A stretch of DNA of 64,000 bases from an uncultured Verrucomicrobia subdivision 3 bacterium (GCA_937890005.1 CALBZA010000072.1:25888-89887); one strand, 5' to 3'. Positions 46,682 to 55,619 are shown, counted from the first letter of the stretch. Numbers and translations: made by a program. Notes: generated by a model not told the origin, from the letters alone.

Positions 46682-46897
46682 GTCGCCGCGGACAAAATCA
46701 GGAAAAGCCGCGACCGTCGCATTGCCATGACATCAGCAAATGCATTTGCCTGGGAGCAGTCCAGATTTTCTCACCTTTGGATTTATCAGCCATCGTTCCA
46801 TTTCACTCGGTAGGTTCCTCCCCCAGTGGTTTCGTTCCCAAAAAGGAGTGAGCAGTTCATTCAAAACGGTTCTTCGGAAACCGTAACGAAAGGAACT

Positions 46898-47482
46898 ATG
46901 AAACAAGACTTGAAAGGGAAGAAAGTGGCGATCCTCGCGACCGATGGCTTCGAGCAGTCTGAATTGTTGGAACCCAAACGCGCGCTCGAAGAGGCGGGAG
47001 CAGATGCAAATGTCGTGTCTCCAAAACCAAACGCCATAAAAGGCTGGAAGGACAAAAACTGGGGCGATTCTGTTCCGGTGGATGTGCCTCTGGAAGCGGC
47101 GAATGCGGATGACTACGACGCGCTGGTTCTGCCCGGTGGTGTGATGAATCCCGACAATTTGCGCCTCGAGCCAAAGGCCATTGAGTTCATCCGCCGATTC
47201 TTCGATGCCGGCAAACCGGTCGCGGCCATCTGCCATGGACCGTGGCCTTTGATCGATGCGGGAGTGGTGAAAGGGCGCCGGTTGACCTCCTACGAATCAA
47301 TCAAGACCGATCTGATCAATGCCGGGGCCGACTGGGTGGATGAAGAGGTGGTGGTGGACAATGGCCTCGTGACCAGCCGCCAGCCGTCCGATCTTCCTGC
47401 GTTCAATCGAAAGATAATCGAGGAAATCGGCGAAGGGATTCACAACGGTCAACGCCGGCCGGATCACGCCATGGCTCATTGA
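46898..47482 (+). CDS. PfpI/DJ-1 family (ThiJ-like) protein
   Basis: 194 residues of the class I glutamine-amidotransferase-like fold: LKGKKVAILATDGFEQSEL, DALVLPGGVMNPDNLR and the nucleophile elbow AAICHGPW with C112-H113. The group includes deglycases, proteases and stress chaperones; the exact activity is unknown. The start at 46898 has AAAGGA 8 nt upstream, which supports it over the longer in-frame option at 46826. Confidence 0.9.
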   Translation: MKQDLKGKKVAILATDGFEQSELLEPKRALEEAGADANVVSPKPNAIKGWKDKNWGDSVPVDVPLEAANADDYDALVLPGGVMNPDNLRLEPKAIEFIRRFFDAGKPVAAICHGPWPLIDAGVVKGRRLTSYESIKTDLINAGADWVDEEVVVDNGLVTSRQPSDLPAFNRKIIEEIGEGIHNGQRRPDHAMAH

Positions 47483-47527
47483 ATAGAAGTCAATCAACCC
47501 CGCGGCTCGATGGAACCTGTCCAGCGC

Positions 47528-48649
47528 TCAGGCTTTCCATCCGAGCTGGCGGCGCCTGGCCCAAAGCTCGCGCGGTTTGAAAACCCCCGCCGGAGTGATG
47601 ATACCGGTGATCAATTCAGCGGGTGTGACATCAAAGCCGGGATTGCGCGCACCGCTGGTGGGATTGGCGATCCGAACGTAGGCGCGTTTGCCATTCCTCG
47701 GCTTTGCAGGATCGGTGATCGTTCCCCACGCACCGAGCACTTCGCTTTCGTGACGATCCTCAATGGGAATGTCGAAACCGGATTTGATGTTCCAGTCGAT
47801 CGTTGAGAGCGGAATGGCGACGTAGAAAGGAATCCCATGGCGTTTTGCCAGAACGGCCTTGGTGTAGGTCCCGATCTTGTTGGCGACTTCGCCTGTGCGG
47901 CCGAGAGTGCGGTCGCTGCCCACGATCACAAGGTCGATTTCGCCGCGTTGCATGAGATGTCCGGCCGCGTTGTCGGCGAGAATCTGATGCGAGATTCCCT
48001 GCTGCGCGAGTTCCCATGCGGTAAGAGTGGCGCCCTGGCAACGAGGCCGGGTTTCATCACAGAACACATGAAATCGCCGGCCCTTCGCCTGCGCAGCGTA
48101 AAGCGGTGCCGTTGCGGAACCAAAATCAACAAACGCCAGCCAGCCGGCATTGCAATGCGTCAGCACGCGCATACCGTTGCGGATCAGTTTCGCGCCGTGA
48201 TCTCCGATTTCCGCGCAATGACTGGCATCCTCATTCGCGAACTCCTCGGCCGCCGCGAGTGCGAGTGATTGCTGTTCTTCCACCGTTTCACCTGATCGCA
48301 TGGTGGCACGTACATCTTCCATCGCGTTCACCGGATCGACCGCCGTGGGGCGCGCGTCAGCGAGTGTTTTGAAAACCAGATCGACGTGCTTTGAAAACCT
48401 TTTCAGGTCGCTGCCGCGAAAGGCGCGTGCGCCTTGGGCCAGGCCATAGGCCGCGGTGGCTCCAATCGCACCGGCTCCGCGAACGACCATGTCCTTGATG
48501 GCGTATGCAGTTTCCCTGAAGTCCCGCGTGCCGACGATTTTGAATTCGTGCGGGAGCAATCGTTGTTCGATGAGACGAACTTCGTTGCTGGCAACGTCGA
48601 AGGTGACGGTGCGGTAGTGGCGGGTTTTGCCGCGGACAGTGACGTTCAT
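47528..48649 (-). CDS. mtnA: S-methyl-5-thioribose-1-phosphate isomerase
   Basis: Methionine-salvage enzyme that isomerises methylthioribose-1-phosphate to the ribulose form. The 373 residues have the active-site Cys in FCDETRPRCQGATLTAWEL, the catalytic Asp region VIVGSDRT, and NKIGTYTKAVLAKRHGIPFYV. Length is normal. No other salvage gene is nearby. Confidence 0.93.
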   Translation of the reverse strand: MNVTVRGKTRHYRTVTFDVASNEVRLIEQRLLPHEFKIVGTRDFRETAYAIKDMVVRGAGAIGATAAYGLAQGARAFRGSDLKRFSKHVDLVFKTLADARPTAVDPVNAMEDVRATMRSGETVEEQQSLALAAAEEFANEDASHCAEIGDHGAKLIRNGMRVLTHCNAGWLAFVDFGSATAPLYAAQAKGRRFHVFCDETRPRCQGATLTAWELAQQGISHQILADNAAGHLMQRGEIDLVIVGSDRTLGRTGEVANKIGTYTKAVLAKRHGIPFYVAIPLSTIDWNIKSGFDIPIEDRHESEVLGAWGTITDPAKPRNGKRAYVRIANPTSGARNPGFDVTPAELITGIITPAGVFKPRELWARRRQLGWKA

Positions 48650-48679
48650 GCCGTGATTAAAACGGGTTCAGCCACTCAA

Positions 48680-49096
48680 TCAAAGCACTTTGACCTTCAT
48701 CCGCCGGATCTGATCACGAATGCTGCGGAAGAGAGGATGTTTGCGCAGCATCTGGAGGTCGGGATCCTTCACGAGCCAGTTGAAATCGCGATATCCGAGG
48801 AGAATCGCCTTGCGCAAGGCTTCCGCCGAAAGCTCCATTTCGCCGATCAAAGAGTAGCTGCAGGCGAGATTGTAGAAAACGAGCGGATTCGTCGGCTGCA
48901 GCCGGGAAAGGCTTTCGTCCACCTTCAACCCCTCTTCGAAACGGCCGCGCTGGGTGTAATGATCGCCGAGCAGTTGGAGCGCTTCGATGTAATCTGGATC
49001 ACGACGGACAATTCCCTCGACGAAACTGATTTTGATGTCCAGATCTCGCAGCTCTTTTCGGCTCAACTTCTTTCTCACACTGCTCTTTTGCGGCAT
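48680..49096 (-). CDS. TPR-repeat protein
   Basis: 138 residues from the ATG at 49096 (a GTG 27 bp upstream would add nine). It contains at least two tetratricopeptide-type helical repeats (YIEALQLLGDHYTQRGRFEEG and NPLVFYNLACSYSLIGEMELS) and ends with LRKHPLFRSIRDQIR. It lies 30 bp upstream of mtnA on the same strand. The specific role is unknown. Confidence 0.75.
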   Translation of the reverse strand: MPQKSSVRKKLSRKELRDLDIKISFVEGIVRRDPDYIEALQLLGDHYTQRGRFEEGLKVDESLSRLQPTNPLVFYNLACSYSLIGEMELSAEALRKAILLGYRDFNWLVKDPDLQMLRKHPLFRSIRDQIRRMKVKVL

Positions 49097-49267
49097 ACAA
49101 CGGCGTGGATTGTTCAGGATCACAATTCTTGAGTCAAGTATCGGCAGGAAAACGACCTGGCTTGAGAGTGCAGGTCCGAGGAGATCGCTGAATATTTTTA
49201 ATCAAAGCTCCGGCCGGTTCAAAAATGTGTCGGCGAAAACGGGCGGGCCGGGCAGAATCCGGCGTCT

Positions 49268-50275
49268 ATGAATTGCTTCGTGACAGGCGCATCGGGTTTC
49301 ATCGGGGCCAACCTCGTCCATGAACTTCTCGCGCGCGGGCATCGGGTGAAGGCGTTGATGCGAAAAGGCAGCGACACGCGCGGAACCGCCGGGCTGGACT
49401 TCGAGCGCGTGGAGGGAGACGTGTCGGATCGCGCCCGTCTTGAACAGGCGATGCGTGGCTGCGACTGGTGTTTTCACGTGGCGGCGAGCTATCACCTCTG
49501 GCTGCGGGACTACGCTCCCATGTATGCCGCAAACGTCGAAGGCACCCGAAACGTGATCGAGGCCGCCGCCGCGGCAGGCTGTTCCAGAATCGTGTACACG
49601 AGCACGGTCGGCTGCCTCGGGTTGCCGAAGGAAGTGAATGGAACGGTTGTTCCAACCGACGAGACAACGCCCGTTTCGGAAGCGCAAATGAGCAATCATT
49701 ACAAGCGATCGAAATGGCGCGCAGAGGTCGTGGCGCGTGAACTCGCTGCAAAAGGATCGCCGGTGGTGATCGTGAATCCGAGCGCGCCGGTCGGACCAAG
49801 GGATGTGAAGCCGACGCCAACGGGCCAGGTCATCGTGGATTTCCTGAATCGTGAAATGCCGGCATTTCTCGACACGGGTCTCAATTGGGTCCATGTCCGC
49901 GATGTTGCTGTCGGACATATTCTCGCTGCCGAAAAGGGGAGAGTTGGGGAACGCTACATCCTCGGTCAGGCTGAAGGAAACTGGACGATGAAACAGGCGC
50001 TCGATGTTCTGGCGGAACTCACCGGTCTCCCCGCGCCGAAGATGCAGGTGCCCTATGCAGTTGCACTGGGAGCCGCTTATGTGAACGAGGCGTTCTCCGC
50101 GCTGACCGGCAAGCCGCCAAAAGCTCCGCTCGCCGGCGTTCGCATGGCGAAGTACAAGATGTTCTTCAATCCGACAAAGGCAGTTCGCGAACTCGGCCTG
50201 CCGCAAACACCGCCGCGGGAGGCACTGGCCGATGCCGTTCAATGGTTTCGTCAAAACGGTTACGTGAAAAAATGA
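49268..50275 (+). CDS. NAD-dependent epimerase/dehydratase, HpnA-like
   Basis: 335-residue extended short-chain dehydrogenase. The NAD motif VTGASGFIGANL (GxxGxxG) starts at residue 5, and the catalytic YxxxK is Y145/K149 in HYKRSKW. The VAASYHLWLRD segment and a PTPTGQVIVDFLNREMPAF stretch match hopanoid-associated sugar epimerases (HpnA). No other hopanoid gene is visible here, so the precise substrate is uncertain. The stop overlaps the next ATG by 4 bp. Confidence 0.82.
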   Translation: MNCFVTGASGFIGANLVHELLARGHRVKALMRKGSDTRGTAGLDFERVEGDVSDRARLEQAMRGCDWCFHVAASYHLWLRDYAPMYAANVEGTRNVIEAAAAAGCSRIVYTSTVGCLGLPKEVNGTVVPTDETTPVSEAQMSNHYKRSKWRAEVVARELAAKGSPVVIVNPSAPVGPRDVKPTPTGQVIVDFLNREMPAFLDTGLNWVHVRDVAVGHILAAEKGRVGERYILGQAEGNWTMKQALDVLAELTGLPAPKMQVPYAVALGAAYVNEAFSALTGKPPKAPLAGVRMAKYKMFFNPTKAVRELGLPQTPPREALADAVQWFRQNGYVKK

Positions 50276-51105
50276 TGGGTGCTTCCGTTTTCCTTGTTCT
50301 CGCTTTGATTGGATCCACGCTGCTGGTTTCAAGCTGCAAGATCGGCGCGCCGGTTTCTCCTTCCGCTTCCGCTTCCGCTCCAAGCGTGACAGATGAAGAG
50401 CGGCAGGCAATTTACGCACGCTCAATTGCGGAACTGGATAATGTCGTCCTGTTCAAACCGCGAACCGATGAAACCCATCGGGAAGCGATTTACATGGCTC
50501 CGTTGTTGTTGCTCGATAAACCGCGAACTGGACCGGAAATCCGGAGTCGTTCCGTGAAGAAGGTTTGGTTTCATCGCAGCCAGACCACGATCAACGGGCG
50601 CTCGCACGAACAACAGGGATTTTATTGGAGCATGGCCGGACGGGAGTTCTTTCAGGGCGTTCGGGTGACGCTGGACAGTTCCGCAGTACCGATCTTTTGG
50701 GAAATCCTGCAAGACAGTTCGGATGCGGAATTGATCTGGGTGTCGCAGGCGACCGAGATCAAGGCGGCAGATCAGTTCGGAACGGCGCTGCCGGGCCGGC
50801 TTTGTTCGGTGGAACGTGGGTTTTCGGAAACGCCGCTTGTCGTGGTGCCGAACGTTGTGGATGACGGACCGCTGCCCATGGGACCTGTTATTTATCTGTT
50901 TCAGAATGGAGATGTGCCCATGGTGGCCTGTCGCTGTTCCTCAACACATGCCCGAACGCTGGAGGCGCAAAGTTCTTACGAACTGGAGGAAGTGGATTTC
51001 GCGCAATTGCGTCGCATTCTCCAATCTTCCCGGAGACTCGCAGCAAGCGAGACGAATTGGTTTGATCCGATGCGTCTGGAAAAACGCCTTCGAATTCCAG
51101 ATTGA
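50272..51105 (+). CDS. Lipoprotein coupled to the epimerase
   Basis: 277 residues. A lipoprotein signal with lipobox LLVSSC and a Ser/Ala/Pro-rich linker lead to an unassigned globular region (residues about 40-277). It contains SRSVKKVWFHRSQTTI and a CRCSSTHARTL segment. The start ATG overlaps the HpnA-like stop (ATGA), so the two are probably co-translated. Function unknown. Confidence 0.72.
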   Translation: MMGASVFLVLALIGSTLLVSSCKIGAPVSPSASASAPSVTDEERQAIYARSIAELDNVVLFKPRTDETHREAIYMAPLLLLDKPRTGPEIRSRSVKKVWFHRSQTTINGRSHEQQGFYWSMAGREFFQGVRVTLDSSAVPIFWEILQDSSDAELIWVSQATEIKAADQFGTALPGRLCSVERGFSETPLVVVPNVVDDGPLPMGPVIYLFQNGDVPMVACRCSSTHARTLEAQSSYELEEVDFAQLRRILQSSRRLAASETNWFDPMRLEKRLRIPD

Positions 51106-51181
51106 TCGAGCGACGCGGTTTTCGTCTGGAAAATGGGTTGCATTTCGAGCAGCACCTGTGCATTTTCACATGCCCTTGGTT

Positions 51182-51259
51182 CGGGGCGTAGCGTAGCCTG
51201 GCTAGCGCGCTTGTTTCGGGTACAAGAGGTCGTGAGTTCGAATCTCACCGCCCCGACCA
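51182..51259 (+). tRNA. tRNA-Pro(CGG)
   Basis: Cloverleaf with acceptor stem CGGGGCG / CGCCCCG, anticodon stem CTTGT / ACAAG, and loop TTCGGGT, giving anticodon CGG for the codon CCG. The T arm is GTGAG TTCGAAT CTCAC. The 3' ACCA is encoded. Length 78. Confidence 0.95.
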
Positions 51260-51427
51260 TTCTTCCTTGCGGCATCATCGTCACCGCGTTCGGCATCTTC
51301 CCCTTGATTCCAGTTCCGGGTTATTGAACGACGTGTTGATCGTACCACGCATCAAATTTCGGTCTTTCACATTTGAGAACATGGCGATTTCGGTACTCAG
51401 CCTGCTTCGCCGATGGTGTATTTGCTT

Positions 51428-51760
51428 ATGCGGAAAGTTTTGTTTGGAATTCTGGCAGGATTGATTGTTGCAGGTTGCAGTTCTAAGGCTTCTCTGGAAG
51501 AGACCTTCAAGAAATCTCCCGCAACGGTCCGAGAGATGGTTGAAGAAGCCGTGCGATTGGACAGGCAGGATGACTGGATGCAGGCAGCTGAAGCTTACGA
51601 CCGCATTCTTCGTCATGATTTGACCCCGGAACAGCAGACATCCATTCAGCGAAGTGTTAGCTCTCTCTACGCCCGGATGCTGAAAGCGGCCCGCGCCGGC
51701 AATTCTGAAGCCAAAGCAACCCTGGAATTCATAGAGAACCAGCGCCATCGGAACGGCTAG
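51428..51760 (+). CDS. Small lipoprotein
   Basis: 110 residues from the ATG at 51428. The leader RKVLFGILAGLIVAGC ends in a lipobox Cys, followed by a helical, charge-rich domain (EETFKKSPATVREMVEEAVR) with a TPR-like AAEAYDRILRH segment. Function unknown. Confidence 0.72.
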   Translation: MRKVLFGILAGLIVAGCSSKASLEETFKKSPATVREMVEEAVRLDRQDDWMQAAEAYDRILRHDLTPEQQTSIQRSVSSLYARMLKAARAGNSEAKATLEFIENQRHRNG

Positions 51761-51824
51761 CCCGCCTCTGTCCGTTTTTGTCCTTTCTGCTGCTCCACTC
51801 GGAAAGACTTGTCCGTTTCACCCT

Positions 51825-51844
51825 TGTCCCCAGCAATGGGGACA
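51825..51844. other. Perfect short hairpin, possible RNA structure
   Basis: TGTCCCC and GGGGACA form a perfect 7-bp stem with a 6-nt loop in the 260-bp space between the lipoprotein gene and trmB. No convincing protein gene is seen there. It lies 70 nt before a terminator and could be part of a 3' UTR or a small RNA. Confidence 0.4.
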
Positions 51845-51914
51845 TGCACGTCACCAGACTTCTGATAGTGTTTTGCGCGTTGGCGCGAGACGTTCTCATC
51901 TCCGCCGTGTGTAA

Positions 51915-51943
51915 AGCCGGACCTGTTGTCCGGCTTTTGTTTT
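51915..51943 (+). terminator. Rho-independent terminator before trmB
   Basis: Stem AGCCGGAC / GTCCGGCT with a 5-nt loop followed by TTTGTTTT. Confidence 0.82.
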
Positions 51944-52020
51944 GTACAAATCGGACACTCTCCGCGAGCGGACACACCACTCACCTCTCTCCCCCGTAGC
52001 TTTTTTAGCTTGTTCCGGCT

Positions 52021-52650
52021 GTGTCATTTGTCGCTTATTCTGACGCGATGTCGCATCTCAGTGCACCGGAAAACCTGGTCTATTCGTTGCCTTCGATCAT
52101 CGATCGAATCCGGCTGGAGGAATTGTTTTCCGCCGCTCAGCCGCTCGAAGTCGAACTGGGTTCAGGCGACGGCTCGTTTCTCCTGCAATGGGCTGCGGCG
52201 TATCCAGAACGAAACTTCATCGGCGTGGAACGGTTGCTGGGCCGGGTTCAGAAACTGGATCGAAAAGGTCGGCGGATGAATTTGAAAAATCTGCGGGGCA
52301 TCCGGATTGAATCCTCCTACTTTCTCGAACACCTGCTGCCACCCAATTCAACTGACGCCGTCCACATCTACTTTCCCGATCCCTGGCCGAAGCTGAAGCA
52401 CCGCCGCCACCGATTGATCAACGATTGCTTTCCGGATCTGGCCAGAAGGGTTCTTGTAGAAAACGGAGTTGTTTATCTCCGGACGGATGATCTGGACTAT
52501 TTCGAACAAATGAAGGCGGTGTTCAACGCAAGCTCTTCGTTCAAACCGATCGAAACCCCTCCTGACTTAAAAGCAGTTGTCACTGACTTCGAAGCTTTTT
52601 TTAACGCCCAGGGAATCAAGACCAATTACGCCGCGTTCCAGAGGTTGTGA
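52021..52650 (+). CDS. trmB: tRNA (guanine-N7)-methyltransferase TrmB
   Basis: Methylates G46 in the variable loop of tRNAs. 209 residues from a GTG, or 200 if the ATG at 52048 is used. Motif I is EVELGSGDGSFLLQWA, and the family signature FPDPWPKLKHRRHRLI is complete. It ends FQAQGIKTNYAAFQRL-like, typical of the fold. Confidence 0.92.
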   Translation: MSFVAYSDAMSHLSAPENLVYSLPSIIDRIRLEELFSAAQPLEVELGSGDGSFLLQWAAAYPERNFIGVERLLGRVQKLDRKGRRMNLKNLRGIRIESSYFLEHLLPPNSTDAVHIYFPDPWPKLKHRRHRLINDCFPDLARRVLVENGVVYLRTDDLDYFEQMKAVFNASSSFKPIETPPDLKAVVTDFEAFFNAQGIKTNYAAFQRL

Positions 52651-52686
52651 CCCGGCGCTGTCCTGGTTTCGAGCAGATATCGGAGA

Positions 52687-53124
52687 TCACACGTCGATGA
52701 CCGGTCCGTTTCCGCCCGTGTCCTGACCGCGCGGAGGTTGCGGACCGCGCTGAACCTTCACCTGCGCCTTGGAATTTCCTGTGAGGACGTTGAGGACGAA
52801 CGAAACGACCGAGATGATCAACGCCCCGCCAAACGCCCACCAGAAGCTGTCCACATGAAAGCCGGGCAGAATGGTCCCGACGAGATAGAGCAGGAGCGCA
52901 TTGATTACGAACACAAAAAGGCCGAGCGAGAAAATCAACAACGGCAGCGCCATCAAAAGGAGTATCGGGCGGACGAAGGCATTGAGAATTCCGAGCAACA
53001 GCGATGCGATGAATAAATCCAGGATCCGTTCGTATCGTATTCCCGGCAAAATCGACACCGCGACCAACACGGCCAGAGTGTTGATCAGCCACGTTTGAAG
53101 AAATTTTTTAACTGCAGACGACAT
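52687..53124 (-). CDS. Four-TM holin-like membrane protein (phage holin superfamily IV type)
   Basis: 145 residues with about four transmembrane helices (INTLAVLVAVSILPGI, IASLLLGILNAFVRPILLLM, LGLFVFVINALLLYLVG, AFGGALIISVVSFVLNVLTG) and a short polar tail. The NAFVRPILLLM and LPGFHVDSFWWAFGG segments match the widespread 4TM family (PF04020-like). Despite the holin name, these are usually ordinary chromosomal membrane proteins. It is convergent with trmB. Confidence 0.82.
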   Translation of the reverse strand: MSSAVKKFLQTWLINTLAVLVAVSILPGIRYERILDLFIASLLLGILNAFVRPILLLMALPLLIFSLGLFVFVINALLLYLVGTILPGFHVDSFWWAFGGALIISVVSFVLNVLTGNSKAQVKVQRGPQPPRGQDTGGNGPVIDV

Positions 53125-53174
53125 GAATTCTTTCGCTCAACATCAGGCAGCTTCTCAGACCTGACAAGCTTCGT

Positions 53175-54182
53175 TCAACGGCTGATTTCACCGGGACTGA
53201 TCAGAAGAAAGCTTGAGCCGATCTCCGTCTCGATTTTTGCATCATTGATGCACGCCGGTATCAGACAAAATTCGCCCGGCGAAAGAGGCACCGAAGTGCC
53301 ACCGCCTTCGACGCCGATCTTGTTTTCGAGCGCGCCAACGATCTTGAGCTTCTGCTGCCTGAATGAGATGGGTTCCTTCGAAAGCGCGCGAAATGCATCC
53401 ACGCTGAACAACGGATGTTTTGCCAGCGGCCGGATCTTGAATCGTCCCGCCGATTCGAAATCGCTTTGAACGAGCGCCGGTTCGAAATCCTCGAAATCGA
53501 TGCTGGCCAGAGACTCCGCCACATGCAGGTCGCGCGGTTTTCCGTCCGTTCCGACGCGATTCCAGTCGAACACGCGATAGGTGGTGTCTGAATTCTGCTG
53601 GATTTCGAAAATGACGAGTCCCGCGCCGATGGCGTGCACACGGCCGCTCGGAAGAAACATCGTGTCTCCCGCCTTGACGGGAATTCTGTGGAAACACTCC
53701 GCGACTGTTCCGTCCTTGATCCGCGCTTCAAATTCCTGGCGGGTCACGCCGCGCTTCAGTCCCACATATAGTTCCGCTCCGGGGGCGGCATGCGTGATAT
53801 GCCACATCTCGGTTTTCGGATCGCCACCAAGCTCCGCGGCTTTGGATGCGGGCGGATGAACCTGAAGCGAAAGCTTTTCCTGCGCATCGAGAATTTTGAT
53901 CAGGAGCGGAAAAAGTCCGTTCTGCGACTTCACGTCGCCCAGCAGATCCCGCTCATGAATCTCCATCAGCCAGCGGAGATTTTTCCCAGCGAGCGGTCCA
54001 TTGATGATGACGCTTGCGTCTCGCGGACGATCGCTGATCTCCCATGATTCGCCGATTGGTCCGGAACCGGGAAGTTTCTTGCCATAAAGTGTTTCAATGG
54101 CACGTCCGCCCCAGACGCGTTCCTTGAAAATCGGATTGAACTTGAAGGGATAAAGCACCTGAACCTTTGCGTTTCGCGTCAC
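53175..54182 (-). CDS. manA: Mannose-6-phosphate isomerase, class I
   Basis: Interconverts fructose-6-phosphate and mannose-6-phosphate. The 335-residue cupin-type protein has FKERVWGGRAIETLYGKKLP and the zinc-site region SLQVHPPASKA. FLPSGRVHAIGAGLVIFEIQ is also typical. The start is a GTG that overlaps the accA stop (GTGA), suggesting a bicistronic transcript accA-manA. Confidence 0.92.
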   Translation of the reverse strand: MTRNAKVQVLYPFKFNPIFKERVWGGRAIETLYGKKLPGSGPIGESWEISDRPRDASVIINGPLAGKNLRWLMEIHERDLLGDVKSQNGLFPLLIKILDAQEKLSLQVHPPASKAAELGGDPKTEMWHITHAAPGAELYVGLKRGVTRQEFEARIKDGTVAECFHRIPVKAGDTMFLPSGRVHAIGAGLVIFEIQQNSDTTYRVFDWNRVGTDGKPRDLHVAESLASIDFEDFEPALVQSDFESAGRFKIRPLAKHPLFSVDAFRALSKEPISFRQQKLKIVGALENKIGVEGGGTSVPLSPGEFCLIPACINDAKIETEIGSSFLLISPGEISR

Positions 54183-55216
54183 GCAGCGGAATGACTGCGG
54201 TGTGCACTCTTTTTTGAAGACGTCGGAGCAGTCGGAGCGACGGCCGATACCACTGGTTTCTCCATGAAATGACCGAAGGCGCGGTATTTTTCGTAACGCA
54301 ACTTCAGCCGGTCGGCCTTCGGCAGCGCAAGCAGTTGCTCCAGGTTTTTCACAAGATGCGACTTGAGGTTCGCCGCTGTCGTCGCTGGATCAGTGTGCGC
54401 TCCGCCGAGCGGTTCCGGAATGACCTCGTCCACCAGCTTGAGATGATGCAGATCCTTTGCAGTGATCTTCAAAGCTTCTGCCGCCTTCGCAGATGCCGAA
54501 CGATCCTTCCACAGAATGGCCGCACAGCCTTCAGGGCTGATCACCGAGTAATAGGCGTTTTCAAGAATCAGAACACGATCCGCCACACCGATTCCGAGCG
54601 CGCCACCAGAACCGCCTTCACCGATCACCACTGCCAGAATGGGAACTTCGAACAGCATCATTTCGCGCAGATTCACAGCAATCGCCTCGGCGATGTGCCG
54701 TTCCTCGGCGCCGATTCCCGGATAAGCGCCCGCCGTGTCGATCAACGCGACGATCGGCAGGTTGAACTTGTTGGCCATTTTCATCAGGCGAAGCGCCTTG
54801 CGGTAACCTTCCGGATGCGCCGACCCGAAGTTGCGCTTGATGTTTTCCTTGGTGTCGCGGCCCTTCTGGGTGCCAATCACCATCACCTTGTGTTCGCCCA
54901 GGCACGCAAATCCGCCCACAATGGCCCTGTCTTCCGCGAAAAGGCGATCGCCGTGCAGTTCGGAAAAATCGGTGAAAGCGTTTTTGAAATAATCGAGTGA
55001 GAACGGCCGTTTGGGGTGACGGGCCAGTTGCACGCGCTGCCAGGCGGTAAGATTCGTAAAAATCTGCCGGCGCGTCTCTTCGATCTTCTTTTCGATGATC
55101 CGGATTTCTTCCTCGAAACTGATTCCGAGCGAATGGGTTTCCGGATGCTTTTTCAACTCCGCAAGCTTGTTCTGCAGTTCAACGATCGGCTTCTCGAAGT
55201 CGAGCTGATGTTTCAT
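54179..55216 (-). CDS. accA: Acetyl-CoA carboxylase carboxyltransferase subunit alpha
   Basis: Transfers the carboxyl group from carboxybiotin to acetyl-CoA with AccD. In 345 residues: a coiled N-terminal segment (KPIVELQNKLAELKKHPE), the ARHPKRPFSLDYFKNAFTDF region, and the crotonase-fold stretches GEGGSGGALGIG and YSVISPEGCAAILW. It has a Ser/Pro/Lys-rich C-terminal tail of about 20 residues. It is not linked to accBC (6046-7929). Confidence 0.95.
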   Translation of the reverse strand: MKHQLDFEKPIVELQNKLAELKKHPETHSLGISFEEEIRIIEKKIEETRRQIFTNLTAWQRVQLARHPKRPFSLDYFKNAFTDFSELHGDRLFAEDRAIVGGFACLGEHKVMVIGTQKGRDTKENIKRNFGSAHPEGYRKALRLMKMANKFNLPIVALIDTAGAYPGIGAEERHIAEAIAVNLREMMLFEVPILAVVIGEGGSGGALGIGVADRVLILENAYYSVISPEGCAAILWKDRSASAKAAEALKITAKDLHHLKLVDEVIPEPLGGAHTDPATTAANLKSHLVKNLEQLLALPKADRLKLRYEKYRAFGHFMEKPVVSAVAPTAPTSSKKSAHRSHSAA

Positions 55217-55347
55217 TTCGGGGGCGAAGATTAGAGCGTCAGGTCAGGGCAGGCAACGTGAAATCCCGGCATGAGTTTTTCGAAAGGCGGCAGGAGAAAA
55301 CGTCGGTCGCCATTTGGAACATTTTCCTGGAGCAAATCTGAAATCTC

Positions 55348-55450
55348 GGAGCGCGGGCTGTTTCTTGTGACCCGCCGCAGCGCTTCGAAACCTTCCAGCG
55401 ATTCTCACCTTTCGCATTGCTGCGGCGGGTCTGAGACACAGCCGCGCTCC
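55348..55450. repeat. Long imperfect inverted repeat (REP-like)
   Basis: The arms 55348-55381 (GGAGCGCGG...CCGCCGCAGC) and 55419-55450 (GCTGCGGCGGG...CCGCGCTCC) pair over about 32 bases with few mismatches, separated by 37 bp. It lies in the pgl-accA gap and resembles palindromic dispersed elements. The 55217-55347 flank shows nothing else. Confidence 0.7.
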
Positions 55451-55464
55451 ATTTTTAGGCTTTT

Positions 55465-55497
55465 AAATTGAAAGGGCCGGACACAAGGTCCGGCCCT
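55465..55497 (-). terminator. Rho-independent terminator on the minus strand
   Basis: Perfect 10-bp stem AGGGCCGGAC / GTCCGGCCCT with a 5-nt loop. On the minus strand TTTCAATTT follows. It would end the zwf-pgl transcript, or any RNA made from 55500-55680, before accA. Confidence 0.7.
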
Positions 55498-55507
55498 AAA
55501 CGGTGAC

Positions 55508-55619
55508 GAGGTTTATACGCCTTCACCGAGGCGCTCAGAAGGGTAATGCGGCCAACTATTGGTCGCTGTTCGAACCGCATTACAAGTAAAACCTCTATAC
55601 TAACCCTAAACGAACAGCG
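55508..55619. ncRNA. Candidate structured RNA or regulatory element of unknown type
   Basis: In a gene-free stretch three nested helices can form: a closing stem GAGGTTT (55508-55514) / AAACCTC (55589-55595), and inside it CGCCT / AGGCG (55518-55533) and a 9-bp stem GTAATGCGG (55543-55551) / CCGCATTAC (55575-55583). In addition CGCTGTTCG (55564-55572), in the loop of the last stem, is perfectly complementary to CGAACAGCG (55611-55619), as a pseudoknot would be. The strand is not known. A minus-strand reading would place it just before the terminator at 55465-55497. It matches no RNA family I recognise. Confidence 0.3.

Noticed and set aside
51778..51999. 73-codon plus-strand frame between the lipoprotein and trmB
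   Set aside because: It runs through a hairpin and a terminator and has no convincing start or composition.
52687..53124. Prophage suggested by a holin-like protein
   Set aside because: The 4TM family is a common chromosomal membrane protein and no other phage gene is nearby.
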